Positions 17,036 to 24,063 of a stretch of DNA of 64,000 nucleotides are shown piece after piece. A program made the translations under genes and the position numbers. The stretch comes from Pinibacter aurantiacus (GTDB taxonomy: Bacteria; Bacteroidota; Bacteroidia; Chitinophagales; Chitinophagaceae), in NCBI RefSeq assembly GCF_019130065.1, contig NZ_JAHSPG010000001.1:186001-250000 (forward strand), in the 5' to 3' direction. Numbering within the stretch: position 1 is the stretch's first letter; every line of letters begins with the position of its first letter. Below the pieces are notes generated by a model. The model saw only the letters and a program-made list of their open reading frames with translations, did no database searches and was not told the origin of the DNA.

Positions 17036-17131
17036 AAATAACTGAATAACTGAATAACTGAAAGTTCAAATTCAGTTTTGTATTACAACTATCAACCATT
17101 CGGTTATTCAGTCACTCAGTTATTCAGTTAT
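17036..17131. repeat. AACTGAATAACTGA inverted element with conserved loop, copy 2
   Basis: Left arm AATAACTGAATAACTGAATA (from 17036), loop TTCAGTTTTGTATTACAACT followed by ATCAACC, right arm CATTCGGTTATTCAGTCACT plus TTATTCAGTTATT. It lies between the prfC start and the terminator of the outer-membrane protein gene. Confidence 0.85.
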
Positions 17132-17136
17132 TAAAT

Positions 17137-17180
17137 AAAAAAAGCCGAAAACCAATCTTTTTAATTGATTTTCAGCTTTT
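17137..17180 (-). terminator. Terminator of the outer-membrane protein gene
   Basis: On the minus strand AAAAGCTGAAAATCAATT pairs with GATTGGTTTTCGGCTTTTTTT. It begins 20 bases after the stop codon and ends in a U-tract. Confidence 0.8.
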
Positions 17181-17199
17181 AAAGAAGTTTTGAGAACTT

Positions 17200-17763
17200 T
17201 TATTTTAATTTAAAAACTACACCTACCTGGAAGTTTGTAATGTCATATCCAGCTTCTGCGTTCACACCAAAACCCGGCGTAAAGAAGTATGAAGCACCAA
17301 CGAAACCGCCGAAAACAGGGATAACATCATTTTCACGATGGTCTTCGTAGCCGTAACGTTCAAAGCCAATACCGGCAGATAAACCGCCATAGGTATCCAG
17401 GCCTTTTACCTTCCAGCCGTAGTGCCACGCTGATCTCATTGCCAGGACAATCGTTCTTGCCTGCCAATGATCGTGATCATTATAATAGCTTTTGTTTGAG
17501 AAGGATCCGCCAAATTCACCACCTAATGTGATGACACCCGGGCCGGCCTGCCAAAGGCCCCACTCCGCTGCTATCTTAGTACCAAATGCGTTGCCATTGT
17601 AGTGACCGTCATACGGGGCTCCTACGCCTATGCCAAGGTTAAGTGTCGTAGAACCTACTTTCATAGGAGTAATGGGTTGTCCGGATTTAGACTGCGCTTG
17701 TGCTGTTCCTGTTAGCAAACTTCCGATCAGTAAAGCGCCAAGGATAATACGTGATTTTGTCAT
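17200..17763 (-). CDS. Small outer-membrane beta-barrel-like protein
   Basis: A 187-residue protein with a signal peptide (residues 1-23, 'ILGALLIGSLLTGTAQAQ'). The mature part has alternating beta strands rich in Gly and aromatic residues and ends in 'GYDITNFQVGVVFKLK', typical of an outer-membrane barrel closing strand. It probably has eight strands. Function unknown: these small porin-fold proteins may be structural or adhesive. It is a single-gene unit with a strong promoter at 17787-17816 and its own terminator. Confidence 0.75.
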   Translation of the reverse strand: MTKSRIILGALLIGSLLTGTAQAQSKSGQPITPMKVGSTTLNLGIGVGAPYDGHYNGNAFGTKIAAEWGLWQAGPGVITLGGEFGGSFSNKSYYNDHDHWQARTIVLAMRSAWHYGWKVKGLDTYGGLSAGIGFERYGYEDHRENDVIPVFGGFVGASYFFTPGFGVNAEAGYDITNFQVGVVFKLK

Positions 17764-17786
17764 ATAGTTCTAATGGTTTTAAAACG

Positions 17787-17816
17787 CAAATATAGTATCA
17801 AGTTAGTTATGGCAAA
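17787..17816 (-). promoter_or_regulatory. Promoter of the outer-membrane protein gene
   Basis: Minus-strand TTTG (17816-17813), 18 bases, TATATTTG (17794-17787). This is the best match in the window to the Bacteroidota consensus, with an implied leader of about 15-20 bases. Confidence 0.7.
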
Positions 17817-17885
17817 TTGTGTACCACGGTTTAGAACATTTTGAGTGTTATGATGTTATCATGAAAGCAAAGTTCGCGATGCTCG

Positions 17886-17991
17886 GTAACTGAATAACTG
17901 AATGACCGAATAACTGAGTGGTTTAGATTCAATTTTGCATTACGACTTTCAACCATTCAGTTATTCGGTCATTCAGTTATTCAGTTATTAT
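17886..17991. repeat. AACTGAATAACTGA inverted element with conserved loop, copy 3
   Basis: Left arm GTAACTGAATAACTGAATGA, loop TTCAATTTTGCATTACGACT then TTCAACC, right arm CATTCAGTTATTCGGTCATT plus TTATTCAGTTATT. This copy sits in a divergent gap, not at a gene end, and shares the loop with copies 1 and 2. Confidence 0.85.
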
Positions 17992-18039
17992 TTCTCTCTG
18001 GCATAACATTTTTGATTACAATCATAAATAAATTAAGTC

Positions 18040-18867
18040 ATGAACACTTTTATAGTACCAGTGGATTTTACCGAGATTGGAGACAATGCCGCAGTTTATG
18101 CCGGTAAAGTAGCGCAAAAAGTAAACGGTCGCATCATTCTTGTGAATGTCTATGAACCAATACCCGCAGGCATTGACGGGACCCCATTGGTAAACGATCC
18201 TGAAGCAAGACATGAAGTACGCATTATTGCTCTTGAAAAATTGAAGGGAAGACTATTGGCAATGGACCCTCAGCTTGACATAACATGCGTTGCAGAACCC
18301 GGAATTAGCTTACTTGACCACATAGAAACACAAATTGAGCAAACCAATGCCACCATGGTGATCATGGGCGTGTCTGAAGATAGTGGCGCTGAGCAGTTTT
18401 TACTTGGTACAAACGCCATCAACATTGTCAATATTGGTAATGTGCCTGTGCTCATCGTTCCGCCGGGAGCTACTTATAGTGGCATTAACGAAGTGGTGCT
18501 GGCCGTTGATTTTGAAGATGAAGAACACGTGTTGCCGCTCGACCGTATTCGTTCTATGCTGGAGTTGTTTAAACCTACGGTAAACGTTGTTTCTATCGCA
18601 GACGAAGCATCAGATGCAAAAGCCGCCGACATAGAAGAAAAGAAAATGCTTCTGCAAAATGCCTTGAGCGATTTTACAATTGATTTTTCTTTTGTAAAAC
18701 AGCGCCATTTCGTAGAAGCAATTAATGAATTTGCAAATAATAAAAAAGCCGATCTAATTTTAGTGTTACCACACAAACACTCTTTTATAGCCTCGTTGTT
18801 CAGAACACACGCGACGGAGAAGTTGATACATCATACGAGTGTGCCGGTTTTGGCGCTGCATGATTAA
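18040..18867 (+). CDS. Tandem universal stress protein (two UspA domains)
   Basis: A 275-residue cytoplasmic protein with two Usp domains. Domain 1 (about 1-142) begins 'MNTFIVPVDFTEIGDNAAVYAG' and ends with 'IVNIGNVPVLIVPPG'. Domain 2 (about 150-275) begins 'INEVVLAVDFEDEEHV' and ends 'HHTSVPVLALHD'. The ATP-binding GX2GX9G(S/T) pattern is not clear in either domain, so this may be a non-ATP-binding form. Such tandem proteins are common in Bacteroidota and are tied to starvation and stress. The stop codon abuts a TTGAAAA repeat element shared with the convergent GH92 gene. Confidence 0.9.
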   Translation: MNTFIVPVDFTEIGDNAAVYAGKVAQKVNGRIILVNVYEPIPAGIDGTPLVNDPEARHEVRIIALEKLKGRLLAMDPQLDITCVAEPGISLLDHIETQIEQTNATMVIMGVSEDSGAEQFLLGTNAINIVNIGNVPVLIVPPGATYSGINEVVLAVDFEDEEHVLPLDRIRSMLELFKPTVNVVSIADEASDAKAADIEEKKMLLQNALSDFTIDFSFVKQRHFVEAINEFANNKKADLILVLPHKHSFIASLFRTHATEKLIHHTSVPVLALHD

Positions 18868-19010
18868 ATAATTGAAAATTGAAAGTTGAAAATTGAAAAT
18901 GCTTTCGATGCTATTTTCTTACTGTCGAGCAATCAACTTGCTAGTTACAAATAAGACATTTTGCATACAAACCTCATTTTCAATTTTCAACTTTCAATTT
19001 TCAATTTATT
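18867..19010. repeat. Inverted TTGAAAATTGAAAG element between convergent usp and GH92 genes
   Basis: Left arm ATTGAAAATTGAAAGTTGAA and further units (18871-18899), right arm CATTTTCAATTTTCAACTTT and further units (18975-19010), loop about 75 bases. The GH92 stop TAA lies at the right arm's edge and the usp stop one base from the left arm. Confidence 0.8.
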
Positions 19011-21294
19011 TAACCTCACTCGAAAAAGAATACGGCACATCCCCCTTCGTCGCGCCTCTCTGCCTATTCGGAGTGGCGGACATGGAGAAATTAAGTACAG
19101 CTCCTTTTTGCATATCTGAATGGCTCAACCAGTTTTTAGTGTATGGTTTGCCATTGTAGTTCATGCTGTTGATATATAGGTTTGATGCGCTGTTGTTGGC
19201 GGCATTGATGACAATTTGCTTTCCGTTTTCCAATTGAATGGTTGCTTTTTTAAAGAACGGCGTTCCCACCACATACTGATCTGTTGCAGGCGTAACAGGA
19301 TAAAAGCCTAATGCAGAGAAAATATACCATGCAGAAGTTTGCCCATTGTCCTCATCACCGCAATAGCCATCTGGCGTTGCTTTATAAAGCTTGTTCATTG
19401 TCTGGCGTATCCAGTATTGCGCCTTCCACGGAGCACCTGCATAGTTGTACAGGTAAATCATGTGCTGGATGGGCTGGTTTCCATGTGCATACTGTCCCAT
19501 GCCTGCGATCTGCATTTCACGAATCTCATGAATAACCCCGCCATAGTAGCTTTCATCAAATGTTGGTGGCATTGAGAATACGGAGTCAAGTTTGTTTACA
19601 AACTTTTGATCACCACCCATCAGGTCGATCAAACCTTGCACATCGTGAAACACCGACCATGAATAATGCCAGCTGTTGCCTTCGGTAAAAGCATCGCCCC
19701 ATTTGAAAGGATTGAATGGTGACTGGAAATTACCGTCTTTATTTTTACCACGCATTAAACCATAACCTTTGTCAAAAATGTTTTTATAGTTCATACTGCG
19801 TTTTGCATAAATCTCAATTTCTGATTTTGGTTTACCCAATGCTTTCCCTAATTGATAGATAGTGAAATCATCATACGCATATTCCAATGTGCGGGCCGCA
19901 TTTTCCCTGATGTTCACATCGTAGGGAACGTAACCCAGCTCATTGTAGTATTTCACACCAAATCTTCCAACTGAGCTGTTTGGGCCTTCATTGTTCGCAC
20001 CGTGAATCAACGCTTCATACAAAGTGTTGATATCGTAACCACGCTGACCTTTGATATAAGCATCTGCTACAACAGAGGCAGAATTGTTACCGATCATACA
20101 TTGTGCAAGACCAGGGCTTGACCACTCAGGCAACCATCCGCTTTCTTTATAATCGTTCACCAAACCTTCCTGCATTTCTTTATTGATGGATGGATAAACT
20201 AAATTCAGGAACGGATACAAGGCACGGAAAGTGTCCCAGAAGCCCGTACCTGAAAACCTGCGCCCAGGGAGTATCTGGCCATTGTGCGGACTCCAATGCA
20301 CAGGTTGGTTGTTGGCATCCAACTCATACATTTTGTTTGGGAAAAACAATGTACGGTACAAACTGGAATAGAATGTTCGCACCTCGTCCACTGTACCACC
20401 TTCCACTTTTAACGCGCCTAATCTTTTGTTCCATGCAGCTTTTGCTTTCGCAGCCGTTGCATCAAAATTATCGTTAGCGAGTTCTTTTTTCAGGTTCAAC
20501 TCTGCCTGTTCAAGGCTAATGAAAGATGTAGCGGTCCTTACATTCACACGTTCACCTTTTGTTGTTTTAAAACCAACAATGGCGCCTGTTTGATCTGCCT
20601 GCAGCTCGAGTTTACCTGTTATTTCTTTACCGCTCCAGGTATTTGCAACCGTAAACGGTTTGTCAAAATAAAGAACGAAATAGTTTTTAAAATTCGGCAG
20701 CGGGCCGTAAGTGTATTTGGTTGAGTAACCAACGATCTTTTTTTCTTCCGGAATTACTTTAATGTAGGAACCTTTATCAAACGCATCCACTACAATGAAT
20801 GAACTATCGCTTTTCGGAAACGTAAAACGGAATTGCGCGGCACGCTCTGTGGGTGTTAGTTCTGTTGTAACATCTGCATCAGCAAGATAAACGCTGTAAT
20901 AGTAAGGCTTTGAAACCTCTGCCTTGTGTGAGAACCAGCTTTGGCGGTCTTCCTGCGTGAATTTTGTTTTACCCGTTACCGGCATGATCGAAAACATTCC
21001 GTAATCGTTCATCCACGGAGAAGGTTGGTGGGTCTGTTTAAAACCGCGAATCTTGTCAGCAGTATAAGTATAGCCCCAGCCATCCCCGTTCGGCCCCGTC
21101 TGCGGCGTCCACAGGTTCATACCCCATGGCATACCCACGGCAGGATACGTATTACCATTTGAAAGGCTGGGCTTGGACTCCGTACCCATTAAAGGATTCA
21201 CCCATTCTACAGGATCATTCACTGTGTTCACAATCTGCGCAAAGCTTGCCATTGAAGCAGCAAGAAGCGCAAAGGATAGAAGCGTTTTTTTCAT
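19006..21294 (-). CDS. GH92 alpha-mannosidase, first of two
   Basis: Calcium-dependent inverting exo-alpha-mannosidase. It has 762 residues and a signal peptide MKKTLLSFALLAASMASFAQ. It shows the GH92 N-terminal sandwich ('VEWVNPLMGTESKPSLSNGNTYP') and a C-terminal (alpha/alpha)6 domain. GDED at 646-649 holds the catalytic base pair of Asp known in the family. 'FTEGNSWHYSW' likely carries the general acid Glu. 'NQPIQHMIYLYNYAGAPWKAQ' is shared with the paralogue at 24064. It is the last gene of the mannan locus, 122 bases after GH125. Linkage preference (alpha-1,2 or 1,3) cannot be fixed by reading. The stop is embedded in a repeat arm. Confidence 0.94.
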   Translation of the reverse strand: MKKTLLSFALLAASMASFAQIVNTVNDPVEWVNPLMGTESKPSLSNGNTYPAVGMPWGMNLWTPQTGPNGDGWGYTYTADKIRGFKQTHQPSPWMNDYGMFSIMPVTGKTKFTQEDRQSWFSHKAEVSKPYYYSVYLADADVTTELTPTERAAQFRFTFPKSDSSFIVVDAFDKGSYIKVIPEEKKIVGYSTKYTYGPLPNFKNYFVLYFDKPFTVANTWSGKEITGKLELQADQTGAIVGFKTTKGERVNVRTATSFISLEQAELNLKKELANDNFDATAAKAKAAWNKRLGALKVEGGTVDEVRTFYSSLYRTLFFPNKMYELDANNQPVHWSPHNGQILPGRRFSGTGFWDTFRALYPFLNLVYPSINKEMQEGLVNDYKESGWLPEWSSPGLAQCMIGNNSASVVADAYIKGQRGYDINTLYEALIHGANNEGPNSSVGRFGVKYYNELGYVPYDVNIRENAARTLEYAYDDFTIYQLGKALGKPKSEIEIYAKRSMNYKNIFDKGYGLMRGKNKDGNFQSPFNPFKWGDAFTEGNSWHYSWSVFHDVQGLIDLMGGDQKFVNKLDSVFSMPPTFDESYYGGVIHEIREMQIAGMGQYAHGNQPIQHMIYLYNYAGAPWKAQYWIRQTMNKLYKATPDGYCGDEDNGQTSAWYIFSALGFYPVTPATDQYVVGTPFFKKATIQLENGKQIVINAANNSASNLYINSMNYNGKPYTKNWLSHSDMQKGAVLNFSMSATPNRQRGATKGDVPYSFSSEVK

Positions 21295-21299
21295 CTTAG

Positions 21300-21404
21300 T
21301 TGTTATCAGTTCTAGTTGTTAGTTGATAGTTGTTAGTTGTTGGGCTTTAATGACGACTATCCAAAACTGAAGTCTAACAACTAACAACCAACAACTAACA
21401 ACTC
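21300..21404. repeat. Inverted AGTTGTTAGTTG element between GH125 and GH92 genes
   Basis: Left arm CTAGTTGTTAGTTGATAGTT and so on, right arm CTAACAACTAACAACCAACA and so on. The loop contains GGGCTTTAA...TGAAGTC, a pattern also present in the related element at 28919-28982 (GGGCTTCA...TGAAGCC). Confidence 0.8.
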
Positions 21405-21416
21405 TTAATCAAACTC

Positions 21417-22862
21417 TTAAATTAAATGCGGTTTCTCTTTATACACTTTCCAAACAAACTCTCCGAAAATTGTATTTGCCCATGCAAACCATGAACGCGT
21501 GAATTTTTCGGGATTGTCTTTATGGAAAGACTCATGCATGAAACCCTTGCCACCATGCGTTTTCACCAAGGTGTCAATGCAATTTTTTATTTCGGCGTCG
21601 TTGTTGCTTGTGAGGCCACGCATTACGATACTCATTGGCCAAATCATGTCTAACCCGATATGCGGGCCGCCGGTTCCTTCCGCAACTTTTCCTTTAAAGA
21701 AGAAAGGATTGTATTCAGACAATACGAATTTTCTTGTGTTAGCAATGATTGGTGCAGCCTGTCCTTTATTGAAACGGGCCATGTCTTCACCCAATAAGTA
21801 AGGCAATGACAACAGGCAAGGAATGTTCGCGTCATCCATCAGGTTCAGGCTGCTATAACCATCCACTTCGTAGGCAAGTATTTTACCAAATTTGGGATGG
21901 TTGTACACTGCATGTTGAAAGATGGCTGCTTCAACCTGCGCGGCCAAAGCATTACACTCGTTTGCAAACGCTTTGTCGCTGAATATTTCTTCAGCCATTT
22001 TTGCAAGTTTCCATAACGACACCACCGCAAAACAGTTGGAAGGAATCAGGTAAGGATAAATTGTAGCATCATCGCTCGGCCTGAACATTGAGCAAATTAA
22101 ACCGTTTGGTTTGGCAGGATAACCGTAGCCGCCCATCGGAACACCGTCTGTGGCCCAGGCTGTCTTGCGTTGGAACGAATATGGTCCCTGGCCATTGAAG
22201 CGTTGTTGCTCTTTAAATGTTTTAACGATCAGTTTCATGGCAGTAAGCCAATGCTCGTCAAACGGCGTTTTGTCGCCCGTTGCCTTATAGTATCCATGAC
22301 TAAGCCTGATGGCATAGCACAAGCTGTCAATTTCCCATTTGCGTTCGTGCACACCCGGCTTCATGTCCGTGATGTCAGTCTCTTTCCATTCGCTTACTTT
22401 GTTTTCATCTTTATAGAAAGCGTTCGCATAAGGATCTTTAATAATGAACTTGCATTGCCTGTTAATTACACCGGCAATCAGCTGTTGCAGCTTTTCGTCT
22501 TTTTTGCAAAAACTAAGATAAGGCCACACCTGCGCCGATGAATCGCGAAGCCACATTGCATCAATGTCGCCGGTAATAACGTATGTATCAGGCTTGCCGT
22601 TAATCATCTCAAAATCAACGGTCGTATCCAAAGTATTCGGAAAACAGTTTTCAAATAACCAGCCGAGTTCTTTGTTCTTTGACTTTGCTTTGAACTCGGT
22701 AATAGCCGCTTCTATAGCCGCGCTGTTAAAATGTCTTTTTTCAAGCGGTGTTCTTACCACAGGAAAATCATTTGCCAGCGAAATACCGCCGAATGCCCAA
22801 TTGCTTACCATGGCTCCAGCGCCCAGTATGCCTGCATTTTGAATAAATTGTCTACGTTTCAT
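21417..22862 (-). CDS. GH125 exo-alpha-1,6-mannosidase
   Basis: Metal-independent inverting exo-alpha-1,6-mannosidase that removes mannose from alpha-1,6-mannan ends. It has 481 residues. The GH125 signature GDIDAMWLRDSSAQVWPYL runs from residue 98. 'DSLCYAIRLSHGYYKATGD', 'GDDM'-like acidic stretches and 'FHKDNPEKFTRSWFAWANTIFGE' close to the end are also typical. The N-terminus MKRRQFIQNAG followed by a hydrophobic stretch looks like a Tat signal, common in Bacteroidota GH125. It would act after GH76 and the GH92 enzymes. The 210-base gap upstream holds an inverted repeat element. Confidence 0.95.
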   Translation of the reverse strand: MKRRQFIQNAGILGAGAMVSNWAFGGISLANDFPVVRTPLEKRHFNSAAIEAAITEFKAKSKNKELGWLFENCFPNTLDTTVDFEMINGKPDTYVITGDIDAMWLRDSSAQVWPYLSFCKKDEKLQQLIAGVINRQCKFIIKDPYANAFYKDENKVSEWKETDITDMKPGVHERKWEIDSLCYAIRLSHGYYKATGDKTPFDEHWLTAMKLIVKTFKEQQRFNGQGPYSFQRKTAWATDGVPMGGYGYPAKPNGLICSMFRPSDDATIYPYLIPSNCFAVVSLWKLAKMAEEIFSDKAFANECNALAAQVEAAIFQHAVYNHPKFGKILAYEVDGYSSLNLMDDANIPCLLSLPYLLGEDMARFNKGQAAPIIANTRKFVLSEYNPFFFKGKVAEGTGGPHIGLDMIWPMSIVMRGLTSNNDAEIKNCIDTLVKTHGGKGFMHESFHKDNPEKFTRSWFAWANTIFGEFVWKVYKEKPHLI

Positions 22863-22882
22863 ATAGCTGTTTTTTTAGAGAG

Positions 22883-23060
22883 AGAACGCTGATTTTCATG
22901 ATTGTCATGTTTTGTCAAGATTTTTTTGGGAGGTCAACGATAGAATAAAAATTAAACAACGTTGCGTCGCACACTTGTACAGTAGAATATAAATGAGCGA
23001 TGTAGCCTACATATTAAAAGATCATAAAAAATCATGACAATCATGAAAATCTGCGTTCCT
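22883..23060. repeat. GAACGCAGATTTTCATGATTG inverted element, copy 2
   Basis: The left arm AGAACGCTGATTTTCATGAT (from 22883) and right arm ATCATGAAAATCTGCGTTCC (to 23059) differ by one base in the outer part. The loop of about 120 bases differs from that in copy 1 (4312-4440). It separates the phosphatase-like and GH125 genes inside the mannan operon. Confidence 0.85.
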
Positions 23061-23072
23061 GTATTTTCAAGA

Positions 23073-23993
23073 TTAGTACCCTAACTCGATTAAAACCGGA
23101 AAGTGGTCCGAAGGTACTCTTGCTTCGTAATGATACAAAGAAACTTCCTTGGGAAAATTCTTGGTTTGGATAGAATCGGTACTAACAGGTATTTCGGCTC
23201 TGTAGGTATCTGTTAGGATGCCATAGCGAAGTACTTTAAAGTTCTTTGTCAAAAAAATATGATCGATACGGCTGCTTGTTTTCGTGTCTGTTTTAAAATC
23301 GTTGAACGTACCATTCGTGGCGTAACGTATCTCCGTGGTTTCGTACGCATCGCGTAAGAGGCCAGAAGTATTCAGCAACGTATAGCTTTCGTTTGTTTGA
23401 TCCACATTAAAATCACCGGTGAGGATCACAGGAATTTTTGTTTTCATGTCCTGGATCTTTTTGAGGATCAGTTTGCAGCTTTCTCTTCTTGCTTCTACGC
23501 CAATGTGATCCATGTGCAGGTTGTACATAAAAAAGATAAAGCCTGTTTTCTTCTCTTTGAATTTACCCCAGGAGCAAATACGCGGCAATGCAGCGTCCCA
23601 GCCTTTGTTGGGCTTATCGGTTATTGTTGATAACCAGAAATCACCATGATCGAGCAGTTCGAATTTATCTGTCTTATAAAAAATAGCTGAGTGCTCGCCT
23701 TTCTCTTTGCCATCATCACGCCCTACTCCTATGTAGGTGTAACCGGGCAGCCCTGCTTTCATTTCTTCCAGCTGTTTGTAAAATCCTTCCTGCGTGCCGA
23801 AAATGTCAAAATCGTGGAACCTGATCAATCCTGTTATTACCGGCAATCTTTGCCCCCAACCATTCGCATGTGAGGAATCTCCGCCATTTGCATAACGGAT
23901 ATTGTATGTGCCGACTTTAAATTTTTGAGAATACACTGAATTCATTAACACTATTAGTAAAAGTGCAAATAAACCAAAGGTTCTTTTGTTCAT
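23073..23993 (-). CDS. Secreted endonuclease/exonuclease/phosphatase-fold enzyme
   Basis: A 306-residue protein with a signal peptide ('LFALLLIVLMNSVYSQ', cleavage about residue 22). The EEP fold's active site is complete: Asn31 ('TYNIRY'), Glu69 ('GTQEGF'), His160 ('MYNLHMDH'), Asp194 and Asn196 ('GDFNVD'), and Asp296-His297 ('PSDHFPV'). It is therefore a metal-dependent phosphodiesterase or phosphatase acting outside the cytoplasm. Its place between GH125 and GH92 in a mannan locus suggests removal of phosphate groups from mannosyl-phosphate side chains rather than DNA cleavage; this is inference. Related enzymes occur in yeast-mannan loci of gut Bacteroides. Gap to the upstream GH92 gene is 70 bases. 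Confidence 0.85.
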   Translation of the reverse strand: MNKRTFGLFALLLIVLMNSVYSQKFKVGTYNIRYANGGDSSHANGWGQRLPVITGLIRFHDFDIFGTQEGFYKQLEEMKAGLPGYTYIGVGRDDGKEKGEHSAIFYKTDKFELLDHGDFWLSTITDKPNKGWDAALPRICSWGKFKEKKTGFIFFMYNLHMDHIGVEARRESCKLILKKIQDMKTKIPVILTGDFNVDQTNESYTLLNTSGLLRDAYETTEIRYATNGTFNDFKTDTKTSSRIDHIFLTKNFKVLRYGILTDTYRAEIPVSTDSIQTKNFPKEVSLYHYEARVPSDHFPVLIELGY

Positions 23994-24063
23994 AAAATTT
24001 AATTGCTTTACTATTCGATAATTGTGGCAAAAGTTATGAAAAATAACTTTTCGATAGCATAAA

